Below are positions 7,651-14,757 of a stretch of DNA of 64,000 nt, piece after piece. Every line of letters begins with the position of its first letter. Position 1 is the first letter of the stretch. The stretch spans positions 51,393 through 115,392 of the forward strand of contig WGNG01000006.1 in the NCBI GenBank assembly GCA_016124675.1. Reading direction: 5' to 3'. A model generated the notes under the pieces. That model was given only the letters and a program-made list of their open reading frames with translations, was not told where the DNA came from and did no database searches. This DNA comes from Alphaproteobacteria bacterium (GTDB taxonomy: Bacteria; Pseudomonadota; Alphaproteobacteria; Caulobacterales; Maricaulaceae). The position numbers and the translations under genes were made by a program.

Positions 7651-9075
7651 ATGCCCACACCCACCGAAAACCGCGCCCGGCCCGCCGTCTTGGCGCATTG
7701 TTTCGCTCTGCTCGCTAGCGTTGTCCTGGCGTCGGCGCTCGCCGCGCCGGTTCACGCGCAAACCGATGAAGAGCGTGTCTCCGAGGCCTGGGCCGAGGGT
7801 CTGCGCTGGCAGGCGGATGCCAGGCCGCAGCAAGATTCGTCCGGCCGGCCCCAGTGTTCCCTGTTTCTGTCGGACCGCGGGGCGAACGGGGTCCTCGTGA
7901 TCGTCGATGAAGGCTGGCGCGAACACCCTGAACGGCAGGTCGTCTCGATCATCAGTCCGCAGATCGCCGGCCTTGCTGCGCCGGTGAGCGGATCAGTCGG
8001 TTCAGACTTCCCACGCGTGCCGGTGGCGGAATTCCGTCTGCGTACAACGAACAATCTGTCCGCCGCCACCGCTATCTTGAGCGACACGGACTTTGACACG
8101 CTGATGAACGCTTTCGTCTTCGGCGACATGCTGACGGTGGAGCTTGGGGGCCTCACCCTTACCTATCATCTCAACAGCGCGGCCGGTTCGGCGTCTGCGC
8201 TGATGGAGTGCCGGAGAACCCTGTTTGTCTCCGCCGCGACGGCCGGCGCGCAAACCGACGAAGAGCGTGTGGCTCGGGCCGAAGCGCTTCTTGCGGAGGC
8301 CGAGGGGCTCGAGCGCCAGTCCGCTGAACAGACGGACAACAAAAGCGCGGCGATCCGCCTGGCAACCCCGGCCTGCGATCGAAACCATGCGCCGGCCTGT
8401 GTCACTTTGGGCAGGGCGCACCTGGTTGGCGCGGGGTCGGCCATGTTTGGCGGCGTCCAAGTCCCAGAAGCCGTCGCCGCCTTCACCCGCGCCTGCGATC
8501 TCGGCTCAGGCGAGGGCTGCTTTGAACTGGGCGATTACCACGATCCCACGGGCCTGTTCGGCAATACCAATACTCTGGAGAACTGGCGCGGCGCAGCCTC
8601 GGGCTTCCGGCGCGCCTGCGAAGACCATCAAATGGCTGAAGGCTGCGAGCGCTATCGCCGCGTGATGGAGGCGTCAAGCAATAGAGATACAGCCGCGGTC
8701 CTCGCCTATCGTCAGGCCCGCTGCGCAGACGGCGATCAGCCCTCGTGCGAGATCGCGGACGTCGAAGGTATTCGGTTCAGCGCAGCCAGACAGATCGGCA
8801 CGCAACGCCCCGCCATGGATTGCGCGGCGGCCCTGGGCACGGTGGTCCTGATCAATCCTCAAGAGAGCAGTACAGCCCGTGGATATGTGAGGACCCTGAT
8901 CAATGCCCACATCAACGCGAATAGCGCCGATTTTCAGGTGCCCGCCTACCAGGTGCTTGAAAACCAGGCGGCCGGAGCGGCGCGACAACGCCTGCAAGCC
9001 GTCCAATCCGGCCAGGAGACGATTGAGGCCATCAACCAGGACATCGCCGCCTGCATCGAAACCTTCGGGCTTTAG
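7651..9075 (+). CDS. exported three-part protein: unknown domain, Sel1 repeats, two-cysteine domain
   Basis: 474 residues. Signal peptide about 1-36 ending VHAQ. Residues about 37-190 form a domain I do not recognise (CSLFLSDRGANG ... MECRRTLF). It may be distantly like IalB/DUF1176-type proteins, but this is weak. At about residue 196 the sequence VSAATAGAQTDEERVARAE looks like a second signal-peptide end and mature N-terminus. It parallels the real N-terminus (VHAQTDEERVSEA) and the starts of neighbouring SLR proteins. Sel1 repeats with the PTGLFGNTNTLENW module follow, then the C-terminal two-Cys domain (MDCAAALGTV ... ACIETFGL). This architecture suggests fusion of two formerly separate exported genes. 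Start ATG 7651 follows CAGGAG. Confidence 0.82.
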   Translation: MPTPTENRARPAVLAHCFALLASVVLASALAAPVHAQTDEERVSEAWAEGLRWQADARPQQDSSGRPQCSLFLSDRGANGVLVIVDEGWREHPERQVVSIISPQIAGLAAPVSGSVGSDFPRVPVAEFRLRTTNNLSAATAILSDTDFDTLMNAFVFGDMLTVELGGLTLTYHLNSAAGSASALMECRRTLFVSAATAGAQTDEERVARAEALLAEAEGLERQSAEQTDNKSAAIRLATPACDRNHAPACVTLGRAHLVGAGSAMFGGVQVPEAVAAFTRACDLGSGEGCFELGDYHDPTGLFGNTNTLENWRGAASGFRRACEDHQMAEGCERYRRVMEASSNRDTAAVLAYRQARCADGDQPSCEIADVEGIRFSAARQIGTQRPAMDCAAALGTVVLINPQESSTARGYVRTLINAHINANSADFQVPAYQVLENQAAGAARQRLQAVQSGQETIEAINQDIAACIETFGL

Positions 9076-9159
9076 GCTCAATTCCGCCCCGAGCTGCAGA
9101 TACCAAGATGAGCCGGTTCGGCAAGCCCGCAAACGCCACAGGGGTAGCGCGCGCCCATA

Positions 9160-9174
9160 CCCTGTTCAGGGGAT
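9160..9174. repeat. dispersed palindrome, copy 7
   Basis: CCCTGTTCAGGGGAT followed by GGCGGAGGGG and, 20 bases on, GGGCGAAATC as at copy 3. It sits in the 203-base gap between two SLR genes. Confidence 0.78.
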
Positions 9175-9278
9175 GGCGGAGGGGTTTGGGAGGGCGAAAT
9201 CATGGCGGTTGGAGGTGGCGGATCGCCGTCGCGGCGTCGCCGTAACAACTCTTCCGGCGCCCTGAAGGAGCTGATGCT

Positions 9279-9899
9279 ATGTTGAAAATCCTTCTCGAGC
9301 AGATCGCAGCGCGCGCCGGCGCCCTCGCCGCAGCGTTGTCGGCGGGCGTGCTCATCGCCGCGCCAGCATTCAGCCAGGATGCCGAAGTGCTTTTCGCGCA
9401 GGGTGAGCGGTTGTTAGCCGAGGCGAATGAGTTGTCTTCGGCCCGCTCGGACGCCGACAAAGCGCGACGGGATCAGCTTCGCGGTGAAGCCCAGACAGTG
9501 TTGCGACAAGCCTGCGAGCTTGAGCATATCGAAGCGTGCAAATCCTACGGCCGCAGCCTGGGCGTCGCCTCCTTTTTTGATGAAGACGTCTATCCTGAGA
9601 GGCTCTGGGCTTTAGGCCGCGCCTGTGAACGGGATGATGGCGAAGGGTGCCTGATGCTCGGGCGGGCGCAGGCACCGATCGGCATGTTCGGGGCGCCGAA
9701 AACGCCGGAGAACTGGGCCGGCGCGACGGCGGCGCTTACGCGCGCCTGTGATGGGCACGAGATCGCTGAAGCCTGCGCCCGGCTCAGCCAGGTGCTTGGC
9801 GCAGGCGACAATCCGAACCGCGATTCTCAAGGGTCGCTCGCCTATCGCACCCGCGCGTGCGCGCTCGGCTATCTCGGCACTGTGGTCCAATGTCAGTGA
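9279..9899 (+). CDS. exported Sel1-repeat protein of the 'PENW' subfamily
   Basis: 206 residues. ATG 9279 follows GAAGGAG. Signal peptide about 1-32 (GALAAALSAGVLIAAPAFSQ). The mature N-terminus DAEVLFAQGERLLAEANEL matches those of the neighbours at 9899 and 11847. It is followed by LEHIEACKSYGRSL, ACERDDGEGCLMLG, the signature APIGMFGAPKTPENW and a final Cys pair. These are Hcp-like repeats with conserved cysteines. It probably forms a small disulfide-stapled solenoid in the periplasm. Its stop overlaps the start of the next, decayed, paralogue (TGATG), implying translational coupling. Function unknown. Confidence 0.85.
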   Translation: MLKILLEQIAARAGALAAALSAGVLIAAPAFSQDAEVLFAQGERLLAEANELSSARSDADKARRDQLRGEAQTVLRQACELEHIEACKSYGRSLGVASFFDEDVYPERLWALGRACERDDGEGCLMLGRAQAPIGMFGAPKTPENWAGATAALTRACDGHEIAEACARLSQVLGAGDNPNRDSQGSLAYRTRACALGYLGTVVQCQ

Positions 9900-10471
9900 T
9901 GCCTGTCGCCGGTTTGACCCGGATCAAGCCGCAAGACGCTGTTCTCGTCGCCGCGTTCGCCGGCGTTCTCGTCGCGGTCCCAGCACGCGCCCAGGACGCC
10001 GAGGCGTTCTTTTCCAGAGGCCAGCTCCTTCTCGAAACCGGCTTTCAGGACAGCGGGCGCGCCGCTCTGCGCAGAGCGTGTGAGCTTGATCACGCACAGG
10101 CATGAAAGGCCTTCGGCGATGACCTGATCACGGAGGCTGTCTTCTCGCCCGATCCTGACTTCCTGCAGGAGCGCGAATGGGCCTATGGCCGCGCCTGCGA
10201 CCTTGGCGATGGCGAGGGGTGTCTCCAACTTGGCGAGGCGCACGCGCCGATCGGCCTGCTTGGGGGCCAGCCCACGCCGGAGAACTGGGCGAAGGGCGAG
10301 GCGGCGCTGCGGCGCGCCTGCGATGAGCACGAGATCGCCGAGGCGTGCGACCTGCTTGGACAGGTGCTCCTTCAACCTGAAAACCCACACCAGGATGGTC
10401 CCGCTGGCGGATCCTATCGCCAGCGCGCCTGTGAGCTGGGCCGTGAGAGCGCCTGCCGCGACACCCCCTGA
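9899..10471 (+). pseudogene. exported Sel1-repeat 'PENW' paralogue with in-frame TGA at a cysteine position
   Basis: 190 codons from ATG 9899 (overlapping the previous stop as TGATG) to TGA 10469, interrupted by TGA at 10103-10105. Before the stop: signal peptide (VLVAAFAGVLVAVPARAQ) and DAEAFFSRGQLLL ... CELDHAQA. After it the frame resumes KAFGDDLITEAVF, GRACDLGDGEGCLQLGEAHA, GQPTPENW and CELGRESACRDTP. The paralogues read HIEACKSYG and HIEACKVYG at this point, so the TGA sits exactly where Cys is expected and one base change (TGC to TGA) explains it. The final stop codon lies inside palindrome copy 8. It is most simply a recently killed gene; selenocysteine or readthrough is a less likely alternative. 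Confidence 0.75.
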
Positions 10472-10480
10472 ACAGGGGAT
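10465..10480. repeat. dispersed palindrome, copy 8
   Basis: CCCCTGAACAGGGGAT followed by GGCGGGAGCG. It overlaps the terminal TGA of the decayed SLR gene. Confidence 0.8.
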
Positions 10481-10563
10481 GGCGGGAGCGCTTGAAGCGC
10501 GGGAGCTTAGCCATTGGCGCCGGCCCGTCGCTGCGGGCGTCTGATTGATGAAGGAGATACGGG

Positions 10564-11763
10564 ATGTCACGGACACTGTTTAGCCGGACCACGGCGCTCG
10601 CAGGTCTTGCCGCCGCCGGATTGACTTTTGGTCTCGCCGCCGGAACGGCCTCCGCCCAGTCCATTTCGGTCGGACAGTCAATCAATGGCGAACTGACAGG
10701 TTCGGACCCCCGGCTCAGCGATGGCAGCCACTTTGACTGCTACAATCTCCAGACCCGCACCGGCGAACGACTGCAGATCGACCAGACCTCCGGCCTGTTC
10801 GATAGCTTCCTGATGGTCAGGCGCGGTGGATGCAGCATTCCGGGCGATCTCATCGCCCATGACGACGACGGCGGCCCCGGCCTCGATTCCCGCTTGGTCC
10901 TGCAGGGAGACGGTTCTGTCTGGGCCATCATCGCGAACAGCGTCGCGGCCAACGCGACCGGCGCCTATCAGCTGCAGGTGACCGCCGCCGGATCCGGGCA
11001 GACACAGGGTGCGGCGACACCACGCACCGCCTACACCTCCATAGCCGCAGGCCAGTCGGTCAACGGCGAACTGACAGGTTCGGACCCACGGCTCAGCGAT
11101 GGCAGCCACTTTGACTGCTACAATCTCCAGACCCGCGCCGGTGAGGCCCTGCAAATCGACCAGACCTCCGGCCTGTTCGATAGCTATCTGATCGTCAGGC
11201 AAGGCGGATGCGATAATCCGGGCGCCGTGATCGCCGAAGATGATGACGGGGGCGGCGCCCTGAATTCGCGCATCGTGCAGCAGGGCGACGGCGCCCTGTG
11301 GGCCGTCATTGTCAACAGCCTCTCGGCGAACGAGACGGGCCCCTATCAGCTGCGCGTGTCCGCTGCAGGGTCCGGGCAGGCGCAGTCCATCCCGGCGCAG
11401 ACTGCCGCCGCCGCGCAGCTGCCGCGCGTGGAAACCGAATGGGGCACTCAGCCCGAAGTCTGTCATGCAGCCTACACAGCCATTGTGCAGCTGCGCGCCG
11501 CCGGAACCGCGCCTGAGGAATACGGAAATTTGCGGGGGATGGACTACGCCGCACGGGCGTCCCGCACAGGGGCCGGGCTCACCTCCGACAATCGTCAATT
11601 GGCGGAGACTTATACGATGAACTTTCGGATGATGGCCCTCGTCGGCGCGCTCGGCTTCGCGCCAAACGGGACGCCGAACGGTCATCGCCCATTGGCTGAA
11701 TACCTGACAGTCCTGGGCAATTGCGACCGCGCCAACGGTTTCGCGCCAGTCACCGCCTACTGA
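10564..11763 (+). CDS. exported tandem PPC-like protein with C-terminal two-cysteine domain
   Basis: 399 residues. ATG 10564 follows GAAGGAG. Signal peptide about 1-31 (GLAAGTASAQ). Two units of about 125 residues follow, each starting VGQSINGELTGSDPRLSD or AGQSVNGELTGSDPRLSD and containing DQTSGLFDSFL/YLIVRQGGC and DDDGG. This resembles the bacterial pre-peptidase C-terminal (PPC) beta-sandwich, a domain that assists export or binds ligands. The first about 120 bases of each unit are almost identical in DNA, so the duplication is recent or gene-converted. The last about 110 residues form the locus's two-Cys domain (PEVCHAAYTAIV ... NCDRANGFAPVTAY). No protease domain is present. Function unknown. 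Confidence 0.85.
   Translation: MSRTLFSRTTALAGLAAAGLTFGLAAGTASAQSISVGQSINGELTGSDPRLSDGSHFDCYNLQTRTGERLQIDQTSGLFDSFLMVRRGGCSIPGDLIAHDDDGGPGLDSRLVLQGDGSVWAIIANSVAANATGAYQLQVTAAGSGQTQGAATPRTAYTSIAAGQSVNGELTGSDPRLSDGSHFDCYNLQTRAGEALQIDQTSGLFDSYLIVRQGGCDNPGAVIAEDDDGGGALNSRIVQQGDGALWAVIVNSLSANETGPYQLRVSAAGSGQAQSIPAQTAAAAQLPRVETEWGTQPEVCHAAYTAIVQLRAAGTAPEEYGNLRGMDYAARASRTGAGLTSDNRQLAETYTMNFRMMALVGALGFAPNGTPNGHRPLAEYLTVLGNCDRANGFAPVTAY
10690..10811 (+). repeat. long direct DNA repeat within the PPC-like gene, copy A
   Basis: About 122 bases matching 11070-11191 with few differences. Both copies contain GGCAGCCACTTTGACTGC and GACCAGACCTCCGGCCTG. It encodes the start of the first PPC-like unit; the copies are 380 bases apart. 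Confidence 0.8.
11070..11191 (+). repeat. long direct DNA repeat within the PPC-like gene, copy B
   Basis: Second copy of the segment at 10690-10811, encoding the start of the second PPC-like unit. Such near-identity could allow recombination that removes one 380-base unit in frame-neutral or frame-shifting ways. Confidence 0.8.
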
Positions 11764-11846
11764 CCTGAAGCGCCGCTGTTCTCACGCCCGACACCCTTGT
11801 AATGAAAAAGGCGGCGTGTCCGGCCCCGTAGTCTGGAGACCCAGCT

Positions 11847-12746
11847 ATGTATCGCGCCACCTTAGCCGCCATGTCAGCCTTCGCGCTGACCGCCGCGCCC
11901 GCCCTCGCCGAGGACGCCGACGCGCTGTTTGCGCAGGGGCAGCGGTTGCTTGAAGAAGCGAATGCGCTGTTTGCGCAGTCCGAGCTTTCGCAAAGCAACT
12001 GGACAGGCGGAGAGGCGCGAACGGCGCTGCGCGCGGCCTGTGAGCTCGATCATATCGAGGCTTGCAAAGTGTACGGCCAAAGCATGCGGGGGGCCGCCTT
12101 TCTCGGTGATCAAAGGTCCATGAACGAGCAATACTGGGGCTATGGCCACGCCTGCGATCTCGGCGATGGACAGGCGTGTCTGGAACTGGGGGATGCGCGC
12201 GCCCCGATCGGCATGTTCCCCGCCCGGAGCACCCCGGAGAACTGGACGGCGGCCGAGGCGGCCTATCGGCGCGCGTGTGATGAGCATCAGATCGCTGAAG
12301 GGTGCGAACGGCTCGCCGAGGTGCTTTCGCATGAATCCAACCCGAACCACGCCGCGCAAGCGGCGCCCTCCCCGGCCAGCGCCCTCACCTGGGACGAAGC
12401 CGACCGGCCGGGAACGATGCGCCGCCTGTTCGATGCAAGCCTGCGCTCGCCGGAGCTGGAACCGCAGGCGCGGGGCCTGATCGCCGAAGAAGTCGCCCGG
12501 CTCGCCGCCGCCTCGACGGTGGAAAACGGCTACGGGCCGCTGCGCGGGTTCATCACCGAGTCCATGGGCTTGGTGAACAGCTATGAGGGCGACGAGAACG
12601 ACGCCGCGCGCGGGCTTCTGCACGACTCCATCGTCCAGGGCACCGAGGGTGCGCCGGTCGCGATGCCGCGCTTTCTCTACAACTGGATCCGACCGGGCGG
12701 TCATACCGGCCCTGACAGGCCCCGGCCGCAACAGCAACAACGGTGA
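11847..12746 (+). CDS. exported Sel1-repeat 'PENW' protein with extended C-terminus
   Basis: 299 residues. Signal peptide about 1-21 (SAFALTAAPALAED). The N-terminal 155 residues are the PENW-type SLR module: DADALFAQGQRLLEEANAL, LDHIEACKVYG, ACDLGDGQACLELGDARAP and STPENW. The following 140 residues have no cysteine and do not resemble a family I know; the tail is proline/glutamine rich (PRPQQQQR). Weak ribosome site TGGAG upstream. No palindrome copy precedes or follows this gene, unlike the paralogues to its left. A periplasmic interaction role is inferred from the repeats only. Confidence 0.8.
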   Translation: MYRATLAAMSAFALTAAPALAEDADALFAQGQRLLEEANALFAQSELSQSNWTGGEARTALRAACELDHIEACKVYGQSMRGAAFLGDQRSMNEQYWGYGHACDLGDGQACLELGDARAPIGMFPARSTPENWTAAEAAYRRACDEHQIAEGCERLAEVLSHESNPNHAAQAAPSPASALTWDEADRPGTMRRLFDASLRSPELEPQARGLIAEEVARLAAASTVENGYGPLRGFITESMGLVNSYEGDENDAARGLLHDSIVQGTEGAPVAMPRFLYNWIRPGGHTGPDRPRPQQQQR

Positions 12747-12785
12747 GCCTCCGTCCCGGCGCCGCCCGATCCCGGAGAGGGTGAT

Positions 12786-13223
12786 ATGAACCTGTTCAAG
12801 GCCATCCTCGCCGCCCTCGCCCCCGGCCCGGCGGCTCAGGACCAAGGGGTCCGGCAGCCGGTGGCGGGGTTGTGCGCCGATCTCGACTGCGCGGCGCATT
12901 ACGGGTTCGCAGCCTGGGTGGACGCGCCCCATGAGGAGGCCTACCGCGCCCGCTTCAACACCGCCCTTGACGCCTATCTCGCCGCCCATCCCGCCGCCGC
13001 CAGCGCGGATGCCCGGGGCGAACCGGCCTGGCGCCAGGCCGTCGCTGACAGGATGGAGGCGCTGGGCGCGCCGGTCACGCAGGCCGGGCGCCTGCCGCAG
13101 ACTGATCCTGACCGCGCGTCAAGGCTGGCCGTCGCCTTCACCCTTATCTGGGACGGCGTGCGCGCCTGCGATTTGCGCCATGGGCACGCCTACCTGCCCG
13201 CTCCCTTCACCTGGATCGACTGA
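12786..13223 (+). CDS. small exported two-cysteine-domain protein, tandem copy 1
   Basis: 145 residues after GGAGAGGG. The N-terminus MNLFKAILAALAPGPAAQ is a short, weak signal peptide. The whole mature protein is one two-Cys domain: LCADLDCAAHYGFAAW near the start and ACDLRHGHAYLPAPFTWID at the end. The next gene is a diverged tandem duplicate with the same ending (ACDARYGHAPLPSLFSWMD) and the same junction sequence (GGAT..A.TGAT.TTGATGA). Function unknown. Confidence 0.78.
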   Translation: MNLFKAILAALAPGPAAQDQGVRQPVAGLCADLDCAAHYGFAAWVDAPHEEAYRARFNTALDAYLAAHPAAASADARGEPAWRQAVADRMEALGAPVTQAGRLPQTDPDRASRLAVAFTLIWDGVRACDLRHGHAYLPAPFTWID

Positions 13224-13258
13224 TATTGATGAACACCTTCAGACCCAAGGACCTGCCC

Positions 13259-13723
13259 ATGACAGCCCGCCTCTTCACCGCCGCCTTCACGGCGGCCACC
13301 CTCGCCGCCGCCGCCCATGCGCAGCTTCCGCCGCCGCCGCAGGACGGGGTGAGCGCAGACCTTGATTGCGGCTCGATTTATATCTCCGTGGGCGCCCTGA
13401 GCGCCGGTCTGGTGGGCGAAGAAAGCCGGGAACCCTTCAGCGCGCGGGCGCATGCCGCCATTCGGGCGCATGCGTCCGCCAATCCTCCTGCGGCGGGCCA
13501 GGACGACGCTTCCTACCAAGCCTTCCTTAACGACGCGGTCAACCGCTGGAATCGCGGGATAGCGTCCGAGATGGAGCAACTTCAAAGCCTCGGCGGGCCT
13601 TCCAGCCCGGAGGGAATGGCGGGCTTCATTCGCCTGGGCAATATCGCCTGGGAGGCGGTGCAGGCGTGCGACGCACGCTACGGGCACGCGCCCCTGCCAA
13701 GCCTGTTCAGCTGGATGGATTGA
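13259..13723 (+). CDS. small exported two-cysteine-domain protein, tandem copy 2
   Basis: 154 residues from ATG 13259 (AAGGA upstream), preferred over TTG/ATG codons at 13226-13229 because it puts the signal peptide MTARLFTAAFTAATLAAAAH first. The mature part is a single two-Cys domain from SADLDCGSIYISVG to ACDARYGHAPLPSLFSWMD, similar in size and ends to the preceding gene. The stop overlaps the ATG-rich start region of the next SLR gene, suggesting coupling. Function unknown. Confidence 0.78.
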   Translation: MTARLFTAAFTAATLAAAAHAQLPPPPQDGVSADLDCGSIYISVGALSAGLVGEESREPFSARAHAAIRAHASANPPAAGQDDASYQAFLNDAVNRWNRGIASEMEQLQSLGGPSSPEGMAGFIRLGNIAWEAVQACDARYGHAPLPSLFSWMD

Positions 13724-13743
13724 TGTTGATGATGCAGGACCCC

Positions 13744-14709
13744 ATGAACCCTGGCTCCCTGCGCACGGCACGCGCCTTGCCGATTGTAGCGGGACTGGCA
13801 CTGGCCTTGCTGGCGGTGGCTGCATCGGCGGCTGGCGCAGCCTCACCCGGGCTTGACGCCTATATGCGCGCCATGGCGGCGTTCCGCGCCGGCGACGACG
13901 CAACCGCACGCGCAACGGCGCGGGACGCCTGCGAGCAGGGCGAGGGGCGCGGCTGCCTGGTCGCGGGGTTTCTCATGAAGGAAGGGCGCGGCGGGCCGCG
14001 CGACGATGCGGCGGCGCGGCGCCTGTTGTGGGATGCCTGCCGGTCCGGTCAGGCCAATGGCTGTTTCCAGCACGGCATTCTTTTGCGCGATGGCCGCGGG
14101 GGCGCCGCCGACGCGGCCCTGGCGCGCGGCGCATTTGCGCGCGGGTGCGAACTAGGTGACGCGGCGGCGTGCAGCGATCTCGGCATGCTTCATGAAACCG
14201 GCCAGGGCGGCGCGGCCGACCCGGCCACAGCGCGCCATTTCTATGACCTGGGGTGCGAAAGGGGCAACGTGCCGGGCTGCTTCAATCTCGGCCGCAGCTA
14301 CCTCAATACCGCGCCGCAGGATCGCCAGCAGGCTGTGCAGGCGTTCAGCGCCGCCTGCGAGAGGGATTTTGGCGATGGCTGCTACATGCTCGGCCTCATC
14401 CGGCGCGAGGCCGCGGAGGCGGCGCCGGCGCGCGCCCTGTTCGAACGGGCCTGCGTGCTGGGCTCTGCAGCCGGATGCGGACTTTGGGGGGTGGCGCTCT
14501 CCGATCCCGGCCCCGGCCAGGACAATGCAGCGGCGCTCGGGGCCTTCCGGCAAGGGTGCGAAGGAGGATACCCTCCAGCCTGTTTCAATCTGGGCAGCTT
14601 CCTGCGCGCAGGAATCGGGGGATCCGAAGGCGCAGCCGGGGCGCGCGATGCCTTCACCCGCGCATGCCAATTGGGGCATGAGACTGCATGCAGAGAAATC
14701 TCGCAATAA
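13744..14709 (+). CDS. exported cysteine-rich Sel1-repeat protein (SLR-4)
   Basis: 321 residues from ATG 13744 (CAGGA 5 bases upstream). An in-frame ATG at 13723 overlapping the previous stop is the alternative. Signal peptide about 1-36 (LALALLAVAASAAGAA). About seven Hcp-type Sel1 repeats follow (MKEGRGGPRDDAAARRLL, LLRDGRGGAADAALARGAF, MLHETGQGGAADPATARHF), each with paired cysteines and ending CQLGHETACREISQ. Its repeats are closer to SLR-1 to SLR-3 than to the PENW subfamily. It is the last member of the exported-protein locus. A LuxR-type regulator begins 48 bases downstream on the same strand. Confidence 0.87.
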   Translation: MNPGSLRTARALPIVAGLALALLAVAASAAGAASPGLDAYMRAMAAFRAGDDATARATARDACEQGEGRGCLVAGFLMKEGRGGPRDDAAARRLLWDACRSGQANGCFQHGILLRDGRGGAADAALARGAFARGCELGDAAACSDLGMLHETGQGGAADPATARHFYDLGCERGNVPGCFNLGRSYLNTAPQDRQQAVQAFSAACERDFGDGCYMLGLIRREAAEAAPARALFERACVLGSAAGCGLWGVALSDPGPGQDNAAALGAFRQGCEGGYPPACFNLGSFLRAGIGGSEGAAGARDAFTRACQLGHETACREISQ

Positions 14710-14757
14710 GGACGTTGGCGGACACACGCCGCCCTGCGCCCTGGAAAGGCAGATGAC

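Noticed and set aside
10103..10145. Possible selenocysteine insertion at TGA 10103
   Set aside because: No convincing SECIS-type hairpin follows, no sel genes are visible, and a sister gene in the locus has an ordinary TAG stop, so decay is simpler.
1834..10480. Palindromic repeats as a CRISPR array
   Set aside because: Copies are 14-17 bases, spaced by 160 to about 2200 bases with genes between, and there are no cas genes.
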